A DNA stretch of 64,000 bases, taken from the NCBI GenBank assembly GCA_028281535.1, contig JANQJS010000019.1:1-64000 (forward strand). The letters are read 5' to 3'. The DNA is from Sedimentisphaerales bacterium (GTDB taxonomy: Bacteria > Planctomycetota > Phycisphaerae > Sedimentisphaerales > SM23-30). This document shows positions 18,975 through 28,250 of this stretch, piece by piece (position 1 is the stretch's first letter; each line of letters opens with the position of its first letter). Under the pieces are notes generated by a model. That model did not search any database and was not told where the DNA came from. It worked only from the letters and a program-made list of their open reading frames with translations. The translations under genes were made by a program, and so were the position numbers.

Positions 18975-18997
18975 ACAGATATGAGAAAGATTAAAAA

Positions 18998-20050
18998 ATG
19001 ACAGATACCATGACGGCCTACTCTTTGTATGGCAAAGAAGATCTGCGAGCAGAAGCAAAACCCAAACCTGTGGCTGGGCCTGGTCAAGTGATCGTCAAGA
19101 TTCAGCGGATTGGCATTTGCGGATCTGATATGCATTATTATGAACATGGGTATTGCGGTGCATTTGTTCCCAAGCGACCTTTTATTTTGGGTCATGAGTT
19201 TTCCGGGCAAATCATTGAAATCGGTGAAGGGGTAAAGGGATTTAAAATGCATGATCGTGTGGCTGTTGATCCATCACATCCATGCCATGTGTGTGAGTTC
19301 TGTTTAACCGGTCGTTATAATTTATGCGAGAATATGCGATTCTTAGGTAGTGCTAGTGTCGATCCTCATATTGATGGCGCTTATTGCGAATATATTTGTA
19401 TGCCAGCAGAAAATTGTTTTCATCTACCAGCTTCATTAGATTATGGCAAAGCGGCATTATTAGAACCTTTGTCTGTTTGTATTCATGCCGCTCGACAAGC
19501 AGGTGAATTATTTGGAAAAACTGTTTTGATCACTGGAGCCGGAACCATTGGGCAATTACTGCTGCAAGTATTGCAAACTATGGGAGCTGCGAAAGTTTGT
19601 GTCAGTGATGTTAAGTCTACTGCGAGGGATTTTTCCTTATTGCAAGGGGCTCAAGAGGCACTCGATCCTTTATCAGATCAATTTGAAAATCAGGCAGCGC
19701 AAATCGCACCTAAAGGATTCGATGTCATCTTCGAAGTATCTGGTGCACCGGCGGCATTAAAGCAGGCCATTCATCTGGCCAAGAGAGGAGCTACTCTGGT
19801 ACAGGTGGGGACATTACCTCAAGAGGTTTCCTTGCCAGCGAATTTAATTATGGTCAAAGAACTCAAGATGGTTGGTTCCTTTCGATTTGCCAACGTGATT
19901 CCTGCGGCGATTGATTTAGTGGCTTCCGGGCGTGGTCAGTTTGATTCGATTATTACCCATACATTTAAGTTTGATCAATTACTGGATGGCATGAAAAAAG
20001 CTTGCAGTCGAGAAGATGTCGTCAAGGTTCACATTTCGCTTGATGACTAA
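18998..20050 (+). CDS. Zinc-dependent medium-chain dehydrogenase (L-idonate/sorbitol dehydrogenase-like)
   Basis: 350 residues, NAD(P)-dependent polyol or sugar-acid dehydrogenase. Catalytic zinc ligands Cys41 (GICGSDMHYYEHG), His66-Glu67 (GHEFSG); structural zinc cysteines 96, 99, 102 and 110. The Rossmann motif ITGAGTIGQLLLQ and LLEPLSVCIHA follow. The GSDMHYY and MRFLGSA stretches are closest to L-idonate 5-dehydrogenase in memory, but the substrate is unproven. Lies 23 bp after the six-heme gene and 18 bp before the cNMP-binding gene, so probably one transcript. Confidence 0.9.
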   Translation: MTDTMTAYSLYGKEDLRAEAKPKPVAGPGQVIVKIQRIGICGSDMHYYEHGYCGAFVPKRPFILGHEFSGQIIEIGEGVKGFKMHDRVAVDPSHPCHVCEFCLTGRYNLCENMRFLGSASVDPHIDGAYCEYICMPAENCFHLPASLDYGKAALLEPLSVCIHAARQAGELFGKTVLITGAGTIGQLLLQVLQTMGAAKVCVSDVKSTARDFSLLQGAQEALDPLSDQFENQAAQIAPKGFDVIFEVSGAPAALKQAIHLAKRGATLVQVGTLPQEVSLPANLIMVKELKMVGSFRFANVIPAAIDLVASGRGQFDSIITHTFKFDQLLDGMKKACSREDVVKVHISLDD

Positions 20051-20068
20051 AATTGTTGTTATCGGGCC

Positions 20069-20908
20069 TTGGGTTTCGTGAAGTTGAGGGAAGTTCAGGT
20101 CGATAATAGCGATATGGATACCACCTATAAAATAGAACCTGTCGTAGCGAAATTTGTCATTTGCATGCGTTTGAATGAAGCAGATAATTTTATCGCAACG
20201 CGTCCCATCAAGTTAAGCGAAACAGAGCTTTCTTTGCAAACACAACTCAAAGTGGAGGTGGGCCAGGAAGTGCAATGTCGTGTAAAGCTCTGTCAGATTG
20301 ATAAGCCCATGATCATTGATGCCGTTGTGACTGAGACCAGTTATGATGATGTGAATGATCTGATGTTTTGTGTTTGCAAGTTTGTTGATATTGATCGAAC
20401 TTATTCAGAAGAAATTAAATTATTTAACGTTCAAACCGCATTCTCCTTATCCCATTTTTTGGCAGAGTTTCCATTATTTGAAGACTTTACTCAGCAGGAC
20501 TGTGAAACATTAGCGAAGTTTGTTACTTATCGTGAATTGGAAAAAAAACAAGTCCTATATTATGAAAAGACCACTGATAGTCATATGCAAGGATTGTTTA
20601 TTGTACAGTCAGGGTTGTTATCAATTTATAAAGGCAAAAAGCATCGACCTGATAAGCAAATTGCTGTGGTTTCTCCTGGTCAAATTTTTGGTGAAAACAC
20701 TCTGGTAACTGATCAGCCCCATACTGCGACTATCGCAGCCGTTAATGAATCGACCCTTATCCAAATCAGCAAGATTGGCTTTCAAAGGCTAAAGGAAAAA
20801 TATCCTGAGTTGGGTCTTAAATTTATGGAAATTGTTGCACGAACTCTTTCGAAACGTTTAGGGCGGACAACCAAACTACTCTTTAACCCTATAGAACTGA
20901 AAAAGTAA
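20069..20908 (+). CDS. Cyclic-nucleotide-binding protein with N-terminal beta-barrel-like domain
   Basis: C-terminal CRP/PKA-type cNMP-binding domain (about 130-270): FPLFEDFTQQDCETLAKFV, FIVQSGLLSIYKG, SPGQIFGENTLVTDQPHTATI. There is no helix-turn-helix after it, so it is not a CRP transcription factor. The first 125 residues are beta-rich and recall a PilZ barrel, but the RxxxR and DxSxxG motifs of c-di-GMP-binding PilZ domains are not clear. The start is uncertain: TTG 20069, GTG 20078 or ATG 20114. Lies between the dehydrogenase and two HD-GYP genes, so a second-messenger link is plausible but unproven. Confidence 0.82.
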   Translation: MGFVKLREVQVDNSDMDTTYKIEPVVAKFVICMRLNEADNFIATRPIKLSETELSLQTQLKVEVGQEVQCRVKLCQIDKPMIIDAVVTETSYDDVNDLMFCVCKFVDIDRTYSEEIKLFNVQTAFSLSHFLAEFPLFEDFTQQDCETLAKFVTYRELEKKQVLYYEKTTDSHMQGLFIVQSGLLSIYKGKKHRPDKQIAVVSPGQIFGENTLVTDQPHTATIAAVNESTLIQISKIGFQRLKEKYPELGLKFMEIVARTLSKRLGRTTKLLFNPIELKK

Positions 20909-21228
20909 TCTAAAGCCTTATAAAATATTGAATTATAAGTCGACAGAGCCCTCAATTTTTTCCATTTTCTTATTAAGTTACCGTCTCATTCATTCGATAA
21001 AAAATATGGAATAAGTGGGAATTACGAGGTCGGTTTCCAGTGTCGGGAATCTTTTCATTCCAGTGTAATCCCCTAGAAAAACCTTCGTTTAGAAGGATTG
21101 AAACTGTCGGGTAACGTTTATAGTACGAGATAATGTCCTATAACATTTGCGGGGTTTGACTCCAAATTTTTGCAGATGTGAAATTCGTATTATAAGCTAT
21201 TGGGAGTTAGGAATAGGACAGATTAGAT
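20909..21228. other. 320-bp intergenic region, no gene seen
   Basis: AT-rich. A single small hairpin CCTTC-GTTTA-GAAGG lies at 21082-21096 and is followed by ATTGAAAC; it occurs only once. No c-di-GMP riboswitch core was recognised. A TTGACT occurs near 21160 but has no convincing -10 at the right distance. Confidence 0.4.
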
Positions 21229-22455
21229 ATGGCTATTATGTTTAAAATTGATGATTTGCAGGTCGGGATGTGTCTTGGGGAAGATATCATGAGTGGTATG
21301 CATACGCTGATGTCCAAAGGGCGTGAGCTTACCGCAGATGATATTGGTTATCTTAAAAAGAAATTTCCAGATCTTTCTGTCCAGATTGATGATGGTACCA
21401 ATAATGATCCTGAAGAACTTGAGGAGCTGTCCCCGGAAGTGGCTCAGCAAATCGAACAGAATTTTAAGCGAGTTGTTGAGAAGGCCGGGAGTTTTGTCAA
21501 GCATGGCAAAACCATCGATGAAAAACGTCTTCAGGAAATTGAAGATGCCATTAGCGAAATGCTTAAGTTCATTAAAGAAAATCCCATGACGATGAATCTT
21601 CTTGAACAATCTTCGGGTTGGCATGAATATTTACGTGATCATGGATTAAGTGTCTTTTACTATACCACCATGTTGGGATTTGCACTTCAAGATCACTTCA
21701 ATGAAATTAATTCTGATGATGATCAAAAATGTGTGACCAATGGATTACGACCTGTGGCAACAGCAGCTTTATTCCATGATATTGGTATGGTGCCTATTCA
21801 GCATCTATATGATAAATCAGGCAAGCCGGATGACAAGGAATGGTCATCAATCAAAGCACATCCAGCTGTTGCAATGGATATTTTGCCCGAAGAAATTGGC
21901 GAAGAAGTTCGCAATGCGATCCAGCATCATCATGAAAACTATGATGGTAGTGGATATCCATATGGCATTAGTGGAGACGATATTAATATTTTCAGTCGAA
22001 TCCTTCGAATTACCGATGCGTTTGCCGCTGCGACGACTGCAACAGCCTACCGTAAAAAGAAATCACAAATCCAGGTTTTGTTTGAGATGATCAATGGCGA
22101 ATTTAGGAATTGCTATGATCCTGGATTACTTAAAGTCTTTGCCAATATCTTACAGCCTTTACCTGTAGGTGCTAAGCTACGCCTGAATACAGGACAGTGG
22201 GCTGTGGTTGTTCAACAGAATCCCAAAAATCCATTTAACCCGATGTTGCTGATTGCATTTGATTATAACAATGTGATGCTGCCAAAAGGGCAAATGGAAA
22301 AACCATTTTATCTTTCTGATCGTAACGACATCGAGATCGTGGCGTTTGGTAAAAAAGCTTTGCCATTCATGAAAGATTTTAAATGTCATGCCCCATTTAA
22401 GTCGGCGGATGAAGCGTTAGAGAAAACCTGCGCTGCGCTCTTTGAAGCGGTGTAG
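21229..22455 (+). CDS. HD-GYP domain protein (putative c-di-GMP phosphodiesterase), copy 1
   Basis: 408 residues. The C-terminal half carries a full HD-GYP core: His138 region, HD pair His183-Asp184 in LFHDIGMVPIQHL, His211 in KAHP, HHHENYDGSGYP with the GYP signature (about 233-244), and Asp263 in RITDAFAA. It should hydrolyse cyclic di-GMP using a metal centre. The N-terminal 110 residues form a small domain beginning LQVGMCLGEDIMSGMHTLMSKG, a pattern often seen before HD-GYP domains, then a helical stretch. No receiver or membrane segment is present, so it is cytoplasmic. Its close paralogue follows 236 bp downstream. Confidence 0.92.
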   Translation: MAIMFKIDDLQVGMCLGEDIMSGMHTLMSKGRELTADDIGYLKKKFPDLSVQIDDGTNNDPEELEELSPEVAQQIEQNFKRVVEKAGSFVKHGKTIDEKRLQEIEDAISEMLKFIKENPMTMNLLEQSSGWHEYLRDHGLSVFYYTTMLGFALQDHFNEINSDDDQKCVTNGLRPVATAALFHDIGMVPIQHLYDKSGKPDDKEWSSIKAHPAVAMDILPEEIGEEVRNAIQHHHENYDGSGYPYGISGDDINIFSRILRITDAFAAATTATAYRKKKSQIQVLFEMINGEFRNCYDPGLLKVFANILQPLPVGAKLRLNTGQWAVVVQQNPKNPFNPMLLIAFDYNNVMLPKGQMEKPFYLSDRNDIEIVAFGKKALPFMKDFKCHAPFKSADEALEKTCAALFEAV

Positions 22456-22690
22456 AGCTTATAATCCTCATAACTTAACAATTAACTAAACGTTTATACC
22501 CCCAAAACAGTTTATGGGACGTTGTGTGCTTACTGACTATATCATACTCTTGATATAGCGGAATATCGCAAGTGAACTATGATCATATCAAGCCAGTGGT
22601 TCGCTATCGTAATCCGTTCTGTAGGATAATTAAGAGATATCGTTTAATGCAGTCAAAAGTTTATATCAAAACTACACAAGGTGGTTGCCC

Positions 22691-23920
22691 ATGTCAGAAA
22701 CAATGCTAGGACCAGAAGAACTTCAGCCAGGGATGTGTCTTGATGAAAATATTGTTAGTGGTATGCATACTATTTTGCCTAAAGGCAAAGAACTGACCGA
22801 TAGCGATATTGAATATCTCAAGAAAAAATTTCCGATGATTTCTGTCAAAGTGCATGATAGCACAGAAGATGATGTGGCCGATGAACTGTCTGAAGAAGTT
22901 TCTGAAGAGCTTAAGGAAAGTTTTAATCGTGTGATGGAAACCGCTGGTTCATTTATGAAAGATGGACGAGCAATTGATGAAGCGAAAATGAAAGAAATCC
23001 AGCAAGCTATTACCGAGATGCTGGAATACATACAAAGCCATCCGGTCAATATGAATCTATTGGAAAAATCTGCAGGTTGGCATGATTATCTGCGTGATAA
23101 AGGGATGAATGTTTTTTATTACACGACCCTACTTGGTTTTGAATTGCAGGATCATTTTAAACAGATGCATGCAGATGATAATTCAAGCAGGAAGACATCT
23201 CTGATGTCAAGTTTACGACCCTTATCGACGGCGGCCTTATTCCATGATATCGGCATGGTGCCCATCCAACATCTCTTTGATAAAAGCGATAAGCCGGATG
23301 ATAGTGAATGGTCATTGATTAAGGCACACCCATCAGTTGCGGCAGAGCTATTGCCAGAAGATATGGATAAAAAAGTGCATGCCGCGATTCAGCAGCATCA
23401 TGAGAATTTTGATGGAAGCGGTTATCCTTTTGGCTTAAGCGGAGAGGATATAGATATCTTTAGTCGTGTCATCCGAATTGCGGATGCCTTTTCATCAGCG
23501 ACGATGGGCACAGGTTACCGTAAAGGCAAATCCATGATGCATACTCTTTACGAAATGATCAATGGCGAATACAGCCATTGTTATGATCCAGGATTATTAA
23601 AATTATTTTCAAATATTATCCAACCATTGCCGGTTGGTGCAAAATTGCGTTTGAGTACCGGCCAGTGGGGTGTTGTTGTGAAACAAAATTCTGCCAATCC
23701 CTTTGATCCGGTGATTTTGATTGCCTATGATCACAACAATTACCCGATCCCCAAAGGGCAATTGGAAAAGCCATTTATTCTATCCCAGCGATCTGACATC
23801 AAGGTTATTTCTTTTGGTAAAAAACCGATGCCTTTTATGAAGGATGCGACAGCAAATAATCCTTTCAAAAACAGTGACGCTCTTTTAGAGAATACCTGTA
23901 ATCAAATATTTACCGATTAA
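22691..23920 (+). CDS. HD-GYP domain protein (putative c-di-GMP phosphodiesterase), copy 2
   Basis: Paralogue of the preceding gene over its whole length. The start is ATG 22691 behind AAGGTGG; an upstream TTG two codons earlier is less likely. All motifs are kept: LFHDIGMVPIQHLFD, KAHPSVAAELLPED, QQHHENFDGSGYP and RIADAFSSA. Differences are mostly in the N-terminal helical segment and a short insertion (SSRKTSLMSS) before the HD motif. Both copies should be active as judged from motifs; tandem copies suggest a recent duplication with separate expression, since each has its own leader of more than 200 bp. Confidence 0.92.
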   Translation: MSETMLGPEELQPGMCLDENIVSGMHTILPKGKELTDSDIEYLKKKFPMISVKVHDSTEDDVADELSEEVSEELKESFNRVMETAGSFMKDGRAIDEAKMKEIQQAITEMLEYIQSHPVNMNLLEKSAGWHDYLRDKGMNVFYYTTLLGFELQDHFKQMHADDNSSRKTSLMSSLRPLSTAALFHDIGMVPIQHLFDKSDKPDDSEWSLIKAHPSVAAELLPEDMDKKVHAAIQQHHENFDGSGYPFGLSGEDIDIFSRVIRIADAFSSATMGTGYRKGKSMMHTLYEMINGEYSHCYDPGLLKLFSNIIQPLPVGAKLRLSTGQWGVVVKQNSANPFDPVILIAYDHNNYPIPKGQLEKPFILSQRSDIKVISFGKKPMPFMKDATANNPFKNSDALLENTCNQIFTD

Positions 23921-23968
23921 ACTACATGTTATTTGTGTTTGAATTTCTAAACCGTGATAGCTGTTTGA

Positions 23969-24232
23969 TTAGCTAGTGGTGTCTTGGCGGGTGATTTTTT
24001 CTTTGAGATTTTTGTCGTAGGGACCAATAAGTGATTCAAGTAGGCTAGGGTCACGGTCAGGTTCCATGCCTTGATGGATGCGTGCCATGCGTTCTTCGTG
24101 TTTGATTTGCATGCCCTTGAGGGAGAGAACTGTCACCATAATAGCGACAGTAATGGCAAAAACTGTTATGCTAAGAAGGCCCATGACTTGGCCGCCATTC
24201 ATACTTAACAACATTTCTTTTAATGTATCCAC
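23969..24232 (-). CDS. Small single-pass membrane protein, function unknown
   Basis: 87 residues from GTG 24232, which sits 5 bp after a strong AGGAGG. The open frame continues upstream to 24433, but the extra 67 residues look like translated noise, so the GTG start is preferred. One helix (GLLSITVFAITVAIMVTVLS) near the N-terminus is followed by a basic/acidic cytoplasmic tail with HEERMARIHQGMEPDRDPS. This helix plus short HEER-type tail resembles small membrane proteins common in planctomycetes and other bacteria, with no known function. Convergent with the second HD-GYP gene. Confidence 0.55.
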   Translation of the reverse strand: MDTLKEMLLSMNGGQVMGLLSITVFAITVAIMVTVLSLKGMQIKHEERMARIHQGMEPDRDPSLLESLIGPYDKNLKEKITRQDTTS

Positions 24233-24643
24233 AAGGACCTCCTGAACCTCAATTTTTAGCTGTTGCTTGAATATTAGACGATCATCTCGGGTTGAAGTTA
24301 CAATAATTTTAGCAAAAAAGTGGAAATAAGTAAATATATGATTGATACGAATATGTGTATTAAAGCCACTCGAAATACGTTGAGAGAAAAAAATAATTAG
24401 GAAGACAAACTTTAGGGGTTTTGGACTCGCCAAGGTACTAGTGACCGTTCTAGCCCTTTGGTATGCTTGTAGTTAAATCTATCATTATCTGATTCTATCA
24501 ATTGAAAAATCCACCTTCTTTTTATATAATGTAGCCTGTGCAAACCCTTTCTCAATGGGCTGTGGCGTAAGGTCTTTTAGTTCAATTGGTTAGGTTTTGC
24601 TGGCTGGGAAGAAAACGATTGATAGCACACGCGAGCTTGATTT
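24233..24643. other. Intergenic region with promoter of the downstream membrane protein
   Basis: Apart from the promoter at 24502-24530, I see only a tRNA D-arm-like string (24578-24593) with no anticodon or T-arm to go with it, so no RNA gene is called. Confidence 0.4.
24502..24530 (+). promoter_or_regulatory. Sigma-70-type promoter
   Basis: TTGAAA (24502-24507), 17-bp spacer, TATAAT (24525-24530). Predicted leader of about 107 nt before ATG 24644. Confidence 0.68.
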
Positions 24644-26908
24644 ATGACCAAACGATTGTTGGCAGCCTTACTGGGTTGTTTGATTTTTATATTTTTCGGA
24701 GTCCTGGTCGCCATTGTTGCGATTGATTCTGATACCTTGGTATCTCGCGATATTGCCTACCAGCTCCCATTTGATCAGACCATAAGTGAGGCCCAAATCC
24801 TAATCGCTCTGGAGGATCAAAAGCAGATTTTGCAATCTCTTGCGATTTCATCTGAGGTGCAATGGCCTATTTCGCGAGATTTCCTCCTGGATAATCTTAA
24901 GTTTTCGTTATCCACACAACCACCGACTATTCATGTTTCTATGCAGTGTGACTCTCGCATTAATTTGATTTCACCTTTTGATCAATGGATTAAGCTATTT
25001 CAAAATCAAACTAGTGGACTCAATGGTCAAAATCCTTCGGTCTGGATGCCCAGCAATTCATTGCCAATAAATGCTACGCTTGATAAAGAAAATAAGAAAT
25101 TTGAAAACTTATTGATTTCTGAGTTGAAAAAAGAATTTACTTCTCAGAAACAAGTCACGAAAGAAAAAATGCAATTGCAACTCAAGTTAAACCGATTGCA
25201 ATCTGAATTAATTATGATAGAGCGGGGCGTGAATGATATTAATTTTGAAGATAACGAAGATTTTAAAACATATTTACAACCATACCTTTTACAGTCCTAT
25301 TCCAATCATCATTTATTATTGGAATATGAGAAAACCCTCAAGCTCACGCGTGATCAGAAAAACGCTCTTGATATTTTAGCTGGTAAAGAAACGTCCGTCG
25401 AAGGGCTAGCAGCTATCGAATCGGAACGAAATAAACGTCAGTTGGATATTATCATGGCACAACATGAGATCGAAACAATTAAACAGACCATTGATCAGAA
25501 AATAAAAACAGACCATTGGCCGATCTATAAACGCATTCAAAAAAATAAGATTTACGAATACCATAAAATGGTTGTCGGTTTCAAAGACCAGTTGAATGTC
25601 AAAGAAAAGCAATTGTTGGAAATTGCTATTCGTATTAGTTTGCATCAAGCGGAGCTCCATAAGTTAAATCCAACAAAGGCTCGATTTGTCAACTTGGAGG
25701 CTGGAAGTCCCACCTTAATGATTCAGAATCCTCTCGCTGCAACCCAAACCAAAACCGTATTTGGCCAGTTACAACTTTACCTTATTGCTGTGACAGGCTT
25801 TTTTGGTGCTGTTGTTGGATTGCTTGTTGGATGGTCAAAGTATCCTCAAAATAGGCTTAAGAAACAAAATGTTTCAAAAAACCCTTTTGAACTGGAACCG
25901 GTGATTATTGAGCGACCTATGACGCACCCGTTAACTGAAAGTAAAAGTTACGATGAGGTTAAGTCTGTTTCAGACAAGCCGAAACCAAAAGCACCAGCGA
26001 AGAATAAGCCAGTGGTCTCGCCAGGTTTAGCTAAAAAACCAGTAGAAAGGCCTTCCAAAAAAACACAACCTAAACCATTGCCTGACGATAACGCAAAGGT
26101 AGATAAAGAACCTGCATTAACTTCCTTGCAGAGTGAACCGATAAAACCTGTCAAAAAAGTGGTGCCGAAAAAAGAGGCCCCCAAAAAAGAACCAGCTCCT
26201 AAGCCAGAGCCGCCTAAGGTAATTGCGAAAAAGCCGGAACCTAAAATTGAAACAAAACCGGAATCAGATAAAAATATTTTTGATCCTAATAGCGATTCTG
26301 GCACCGAGGAACAGTGTGATGTGTATGCGGATATGATCGACGCATTGCGATCGCGAACCAAGTGTCCATTTATCATTGTTACTGCTGCGAATGCTAAAGA
26401 GATCTCGCCACGATTCCAGTCACAATTGGCAATTACATTGCAGAAGCGACAACAACGTGTTTTGATGATTGAAGCTGACGAATCCAGTTCGATTTGGGCT
26501 CAAGAAGTATTTAATGTACCCGTAGAGCCCGGTTTTTTTGAATGGCGATGCGGTCAGGCCTGGGTGTCTCAGGTCACCCACGATACCCATCTTCGCGATG
26601 TTGTATTTATGCCTGCTGGAAAATTGAATGCTCAGCAGGGAACGGATGATCTGGATTTATCTAAAGAGCGACATCGCTGGGATAATTTAAAGAATAGTTT
26701 TGACGTTGTTTTATTGTATAGCCCAAATGTTCTTGCCGCAAAAGCCAAACAGCCCCATCAGAAAGCCGCCAAACATCTTCTCGAAATGGCCGATGGTGTA
26801 TTCATTCTCACCAAATCACGTGGCATTGAAAAACTGCAGGAAAAATATCAATTACTGCTGACAGAACGTCCTGCCGAGTTGTTGAGTATCATCAACGTAA
26901 AAAAATAA
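24644..26908 (+). CDS. Wzz/BY-kinase-like membrane protein with degenerate P-loop
   Basis: 754 residues. Helix 1 at about 4-28, a long periplasmic part with coiled coils (about 150-350), helix 2 at about 375-398, then a Lys/Pro-rich linker (about 400-540) and a C-terminal domain of about 185 residues that follows the order of the CpsD/BY-kinase ATPase. The nucleotide site is lost: in place of a GxGKS loop it has TAANAKEISPR (580-590), the A' strand is RVLMIEADE (605-613) and the B strand FDVVLLYSP (686-694). It is probably a scaffold or regulator of envelope polysaccharide export, not a kinase. Has its own promoter. Assignment rests on architecture and weak motif similarity, since no search was possible. 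Confidence 0.7.
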   Translation: MTKRLLAALLGCLIFIFFGVLVAIVAIDSDTLVSRDIAYQLPFDQTISEAQILIALEDQKQILQSLAISSEVQWPISRDFLLDNLKFSLSTQPPTIHVSMQCDSRINLISPFDQWIKLFQNQTSGLNGQNPSVWMPSNSLPINATLDKENKKFENLLISELKKEFTSQKQVTKEKMQLQLKLNRLQSELIMIERGVNDINFEDNEDFKTYLQPYLLQSYSNHHLLLEYEKTLKLTRDQKNALDILAGKETSVEGLAAIESERNKRQLDIIMAQHEIETIKQTIDQKIKTDHWPIYKRIQKNKIYEYHKMVVGFKDQLNVKEKQLLEIAIRISLHQAELHKLNPTKARFVNLEAGSPTLMIQNPLAATQTKTVFGQLQLYLIAVTGFFGAVVGLLVGWSKYPQNRLKKQNVSKNPFELEPVIIERPMTHPLTESKSYDEVKSVSDKPKPKAPAKNKPVVSPGLAKKPVERPSKKTQPKPLPDDNAKVDKEPALTSLQSEPIKPVKKVVPKKEAPKKEPAPKPEPPKVIAKKPEPKIETKPESDKNIFDPNSDSGTEEQCDVYADMIDALRSRTKCPFIIVTAANAKEISPRFQSQLAITLQKRQQRVLMIEADESSSIWAQEVFNVPVEPGFFEWRCGQAWVSQVTHDTHLRDVVFMPAGKLNAQQGTDDLDLSKERHRWDNLKNSFDVVLLYSPNVLAAKAKQPHQKAAKHLLEMADGVFILTKSRGIEKLQEKYQLLLTERPAELLSIINVKK

Positions 26909-26980
26909 TCCATCTCTATTTTATAGCCCAAAAACCATTTTAGCCGATATTGGACTAGTATCGAACTAGACAAAAAAGGC

Positions 26981-26986
26981 TATAAT
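26981..26986 (+). promoter_or_regulatory. Extended -10 box close to a start codon
   Basis: TATAAT 26981-26986 is only 15 bp before ATG 27001. A transcript from it would have a very short leader or none. No good -35 was found at the right spacing. Confidence 0.45.
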
Positions 26987-27000
26987 GAATGAAAATACAA

Positions 27001-28002
27001 ATGACACAACAAGATCGTATAAGTCGTAAGCCCCTGGTTTGTATTTGCTTAGCGCTTATTTTCCTGTTGGGATGCCAGGTGACTCCTACTAAGTCATATG
27101 TAGCAAAGACGACCAAAGAATTATACGCCAAACCGACCGTGGGTGTCATGGCATTCAGTAATTATGCTCATGGCCAAATGCCGGCGAACCTGGGGCACCA
27201 ATTAGCAGAACAGCTTGCCGAAGAACTCATTCAAACCGAACGGTTTATCATTTTGACCCCGCAACAAACACATGGCGTATTGGCCCAAAATACCAGCCGT
27301 TTTCGCAAAAAGCAAGCGGCCCAATTCCTACCCAGCACTGCCAATCAAATCAGTTACCTGATTAGAGGAAAGATCACTGATTATGGCTATGTCGAATTAG
27401 ACAATTGGAAAGATCGAGTAGGGGAACTGAAAATGTTTAGCCGAGGTTACGCTATTGTGGGCGTAACCCTCAGTCTAATAGATACCCATACCGGGCATAC
27501 ATTAGCTGTCAAGCGGTTGAGCGGTAAAGTGAATTGCTCCAAGGAAGAGCTGGATAAGGTCAAGCATAATGAAAAAGCGTCCTTTGCCAGTAACGCTTAT
27601 TTCTACACGACTATGGGTAAGGCGACAAATAAATTTCTCAAATATGCCGTTAAAGAAGTTGGGCATTTAGTTAAAAATCCGCCATATCAGCCTAAAATCG
27701 CTTCAATGATCAATGATCGAGTGGTCATCAACGGTGGAAATGATCGGGGCATTCAGATGTATAGCCAATTTATTGTTCGTCCGCCATCCAATGTCGTGAT
27801 TGATCCCGATTCGAATGTGCAACTTGGGTTTATCACTGGCCAGAGAATAGGTAAAGTTCAGGTCACACAGGTACTTGAACATTATTCCATCGCCAAAATT
27901 CTCGAAGGCCATAATATGATTAAGCCGCACCAGACTCTGTTTCCCGTTGAGGTTTATGATAAGGTTGACCGTTCGCACAAGGCTGTTTTAAGCAACTATT
28001 AG
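27001..28002 (+). CDS. CsgG/FlgT-like lipoprotein
   Basis: Start chosen at ATG 27001, because an in-frame ATG at 26989 lies only 2 bp after the -10 box. Signal peptide with lipobox-like FLLGC. The N-terminal part (KPTVGVMAFSNYAHGQMP, LAEQLAEELIQTERFIIL, NQISYLIRGKITDYGY, GVTLSLIDTHTGHTL) follows the CsgG/curli-assembly pattern of an alpha/beta domain that builds outer-membrane assemblies. The C-terminus (VVINGGNDRGIQMYSQFIV, LGFITGQRIGKVQVTQVLEHYSIAKIL) resembles the FlgT C-terminal domain. Together these suggest a periplasmic or outer-membrane assembly factor. It follows the degenerate BY-kinase gene by 92 bp. Confidence 0.75.
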   Translation: MTQQDRISRKPLVCICLALIFLLGCQVTPTKSYVAKTTKELYAKPTVGVMAFSNYAHGQMPANLGHQLAEQLAEELIQTERFIILTPQQTHGVLAQNTSRFRKKQAAQFLPSTANQISYLIRGKITDYGYVELDNWKDRVGELKMFSRGYAIVGVTLSLIDTHTGHTLAVKRLSGKVNCSKEELDKVKHNEKASFASNAYFYTTMGKATNKFLKYAVKEVGHLVKNPPYQPKIASMINDRVVINGGNDRGIQMYSQFIVRPPSNVVIDPDSNVQLGFITGQRIGKVQVTQVLEHYSIAKILEGHNMIKPHQTLFPVEVYDKVDRSHKAVLSNY

Positions 28003-28250
28003 AGGTGGGGGCATATCTCCTTCCGGCAGGCTCTCGATGATTCTCGAGGTTTATTCTCATTGGTTGAGCGGGGATGTTACGCTTTTTATGGGATCCAGCG
28101 TTTTTAATCGGTCAGTCCAAAACGTTTCACATTCGGCTATAATTTGAATAATCTTGAATTTATCGGCCTTTTTCCTTGCAAAATCCCCCTTTTTTGATAG
28201 AAATAACCTTAGGACGTTTAAGAAAATAATCCATCATGGAGGATATTATT

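Noticed and set aside
21082-21104. Sequence CCTTC-GTTTA-GAAGG followed by ATTGAAAC, like the 3' end of a CRISPR repeat
   Set aside because: Only one copy, no second repeat with a spacer and no cas genes.
24233-24433. N-terminal extension of the small membrane protein
   Set aside because: A GTG start with a strong AGGAGG at 24232 is a better fit and the extension has no conserved character.
24578-24593. TTAGTTCAATTGGTTA resembles a tRNA D-arm
   Set aside because: No anticodon arm, T-arm or acceptor stem fits around it.
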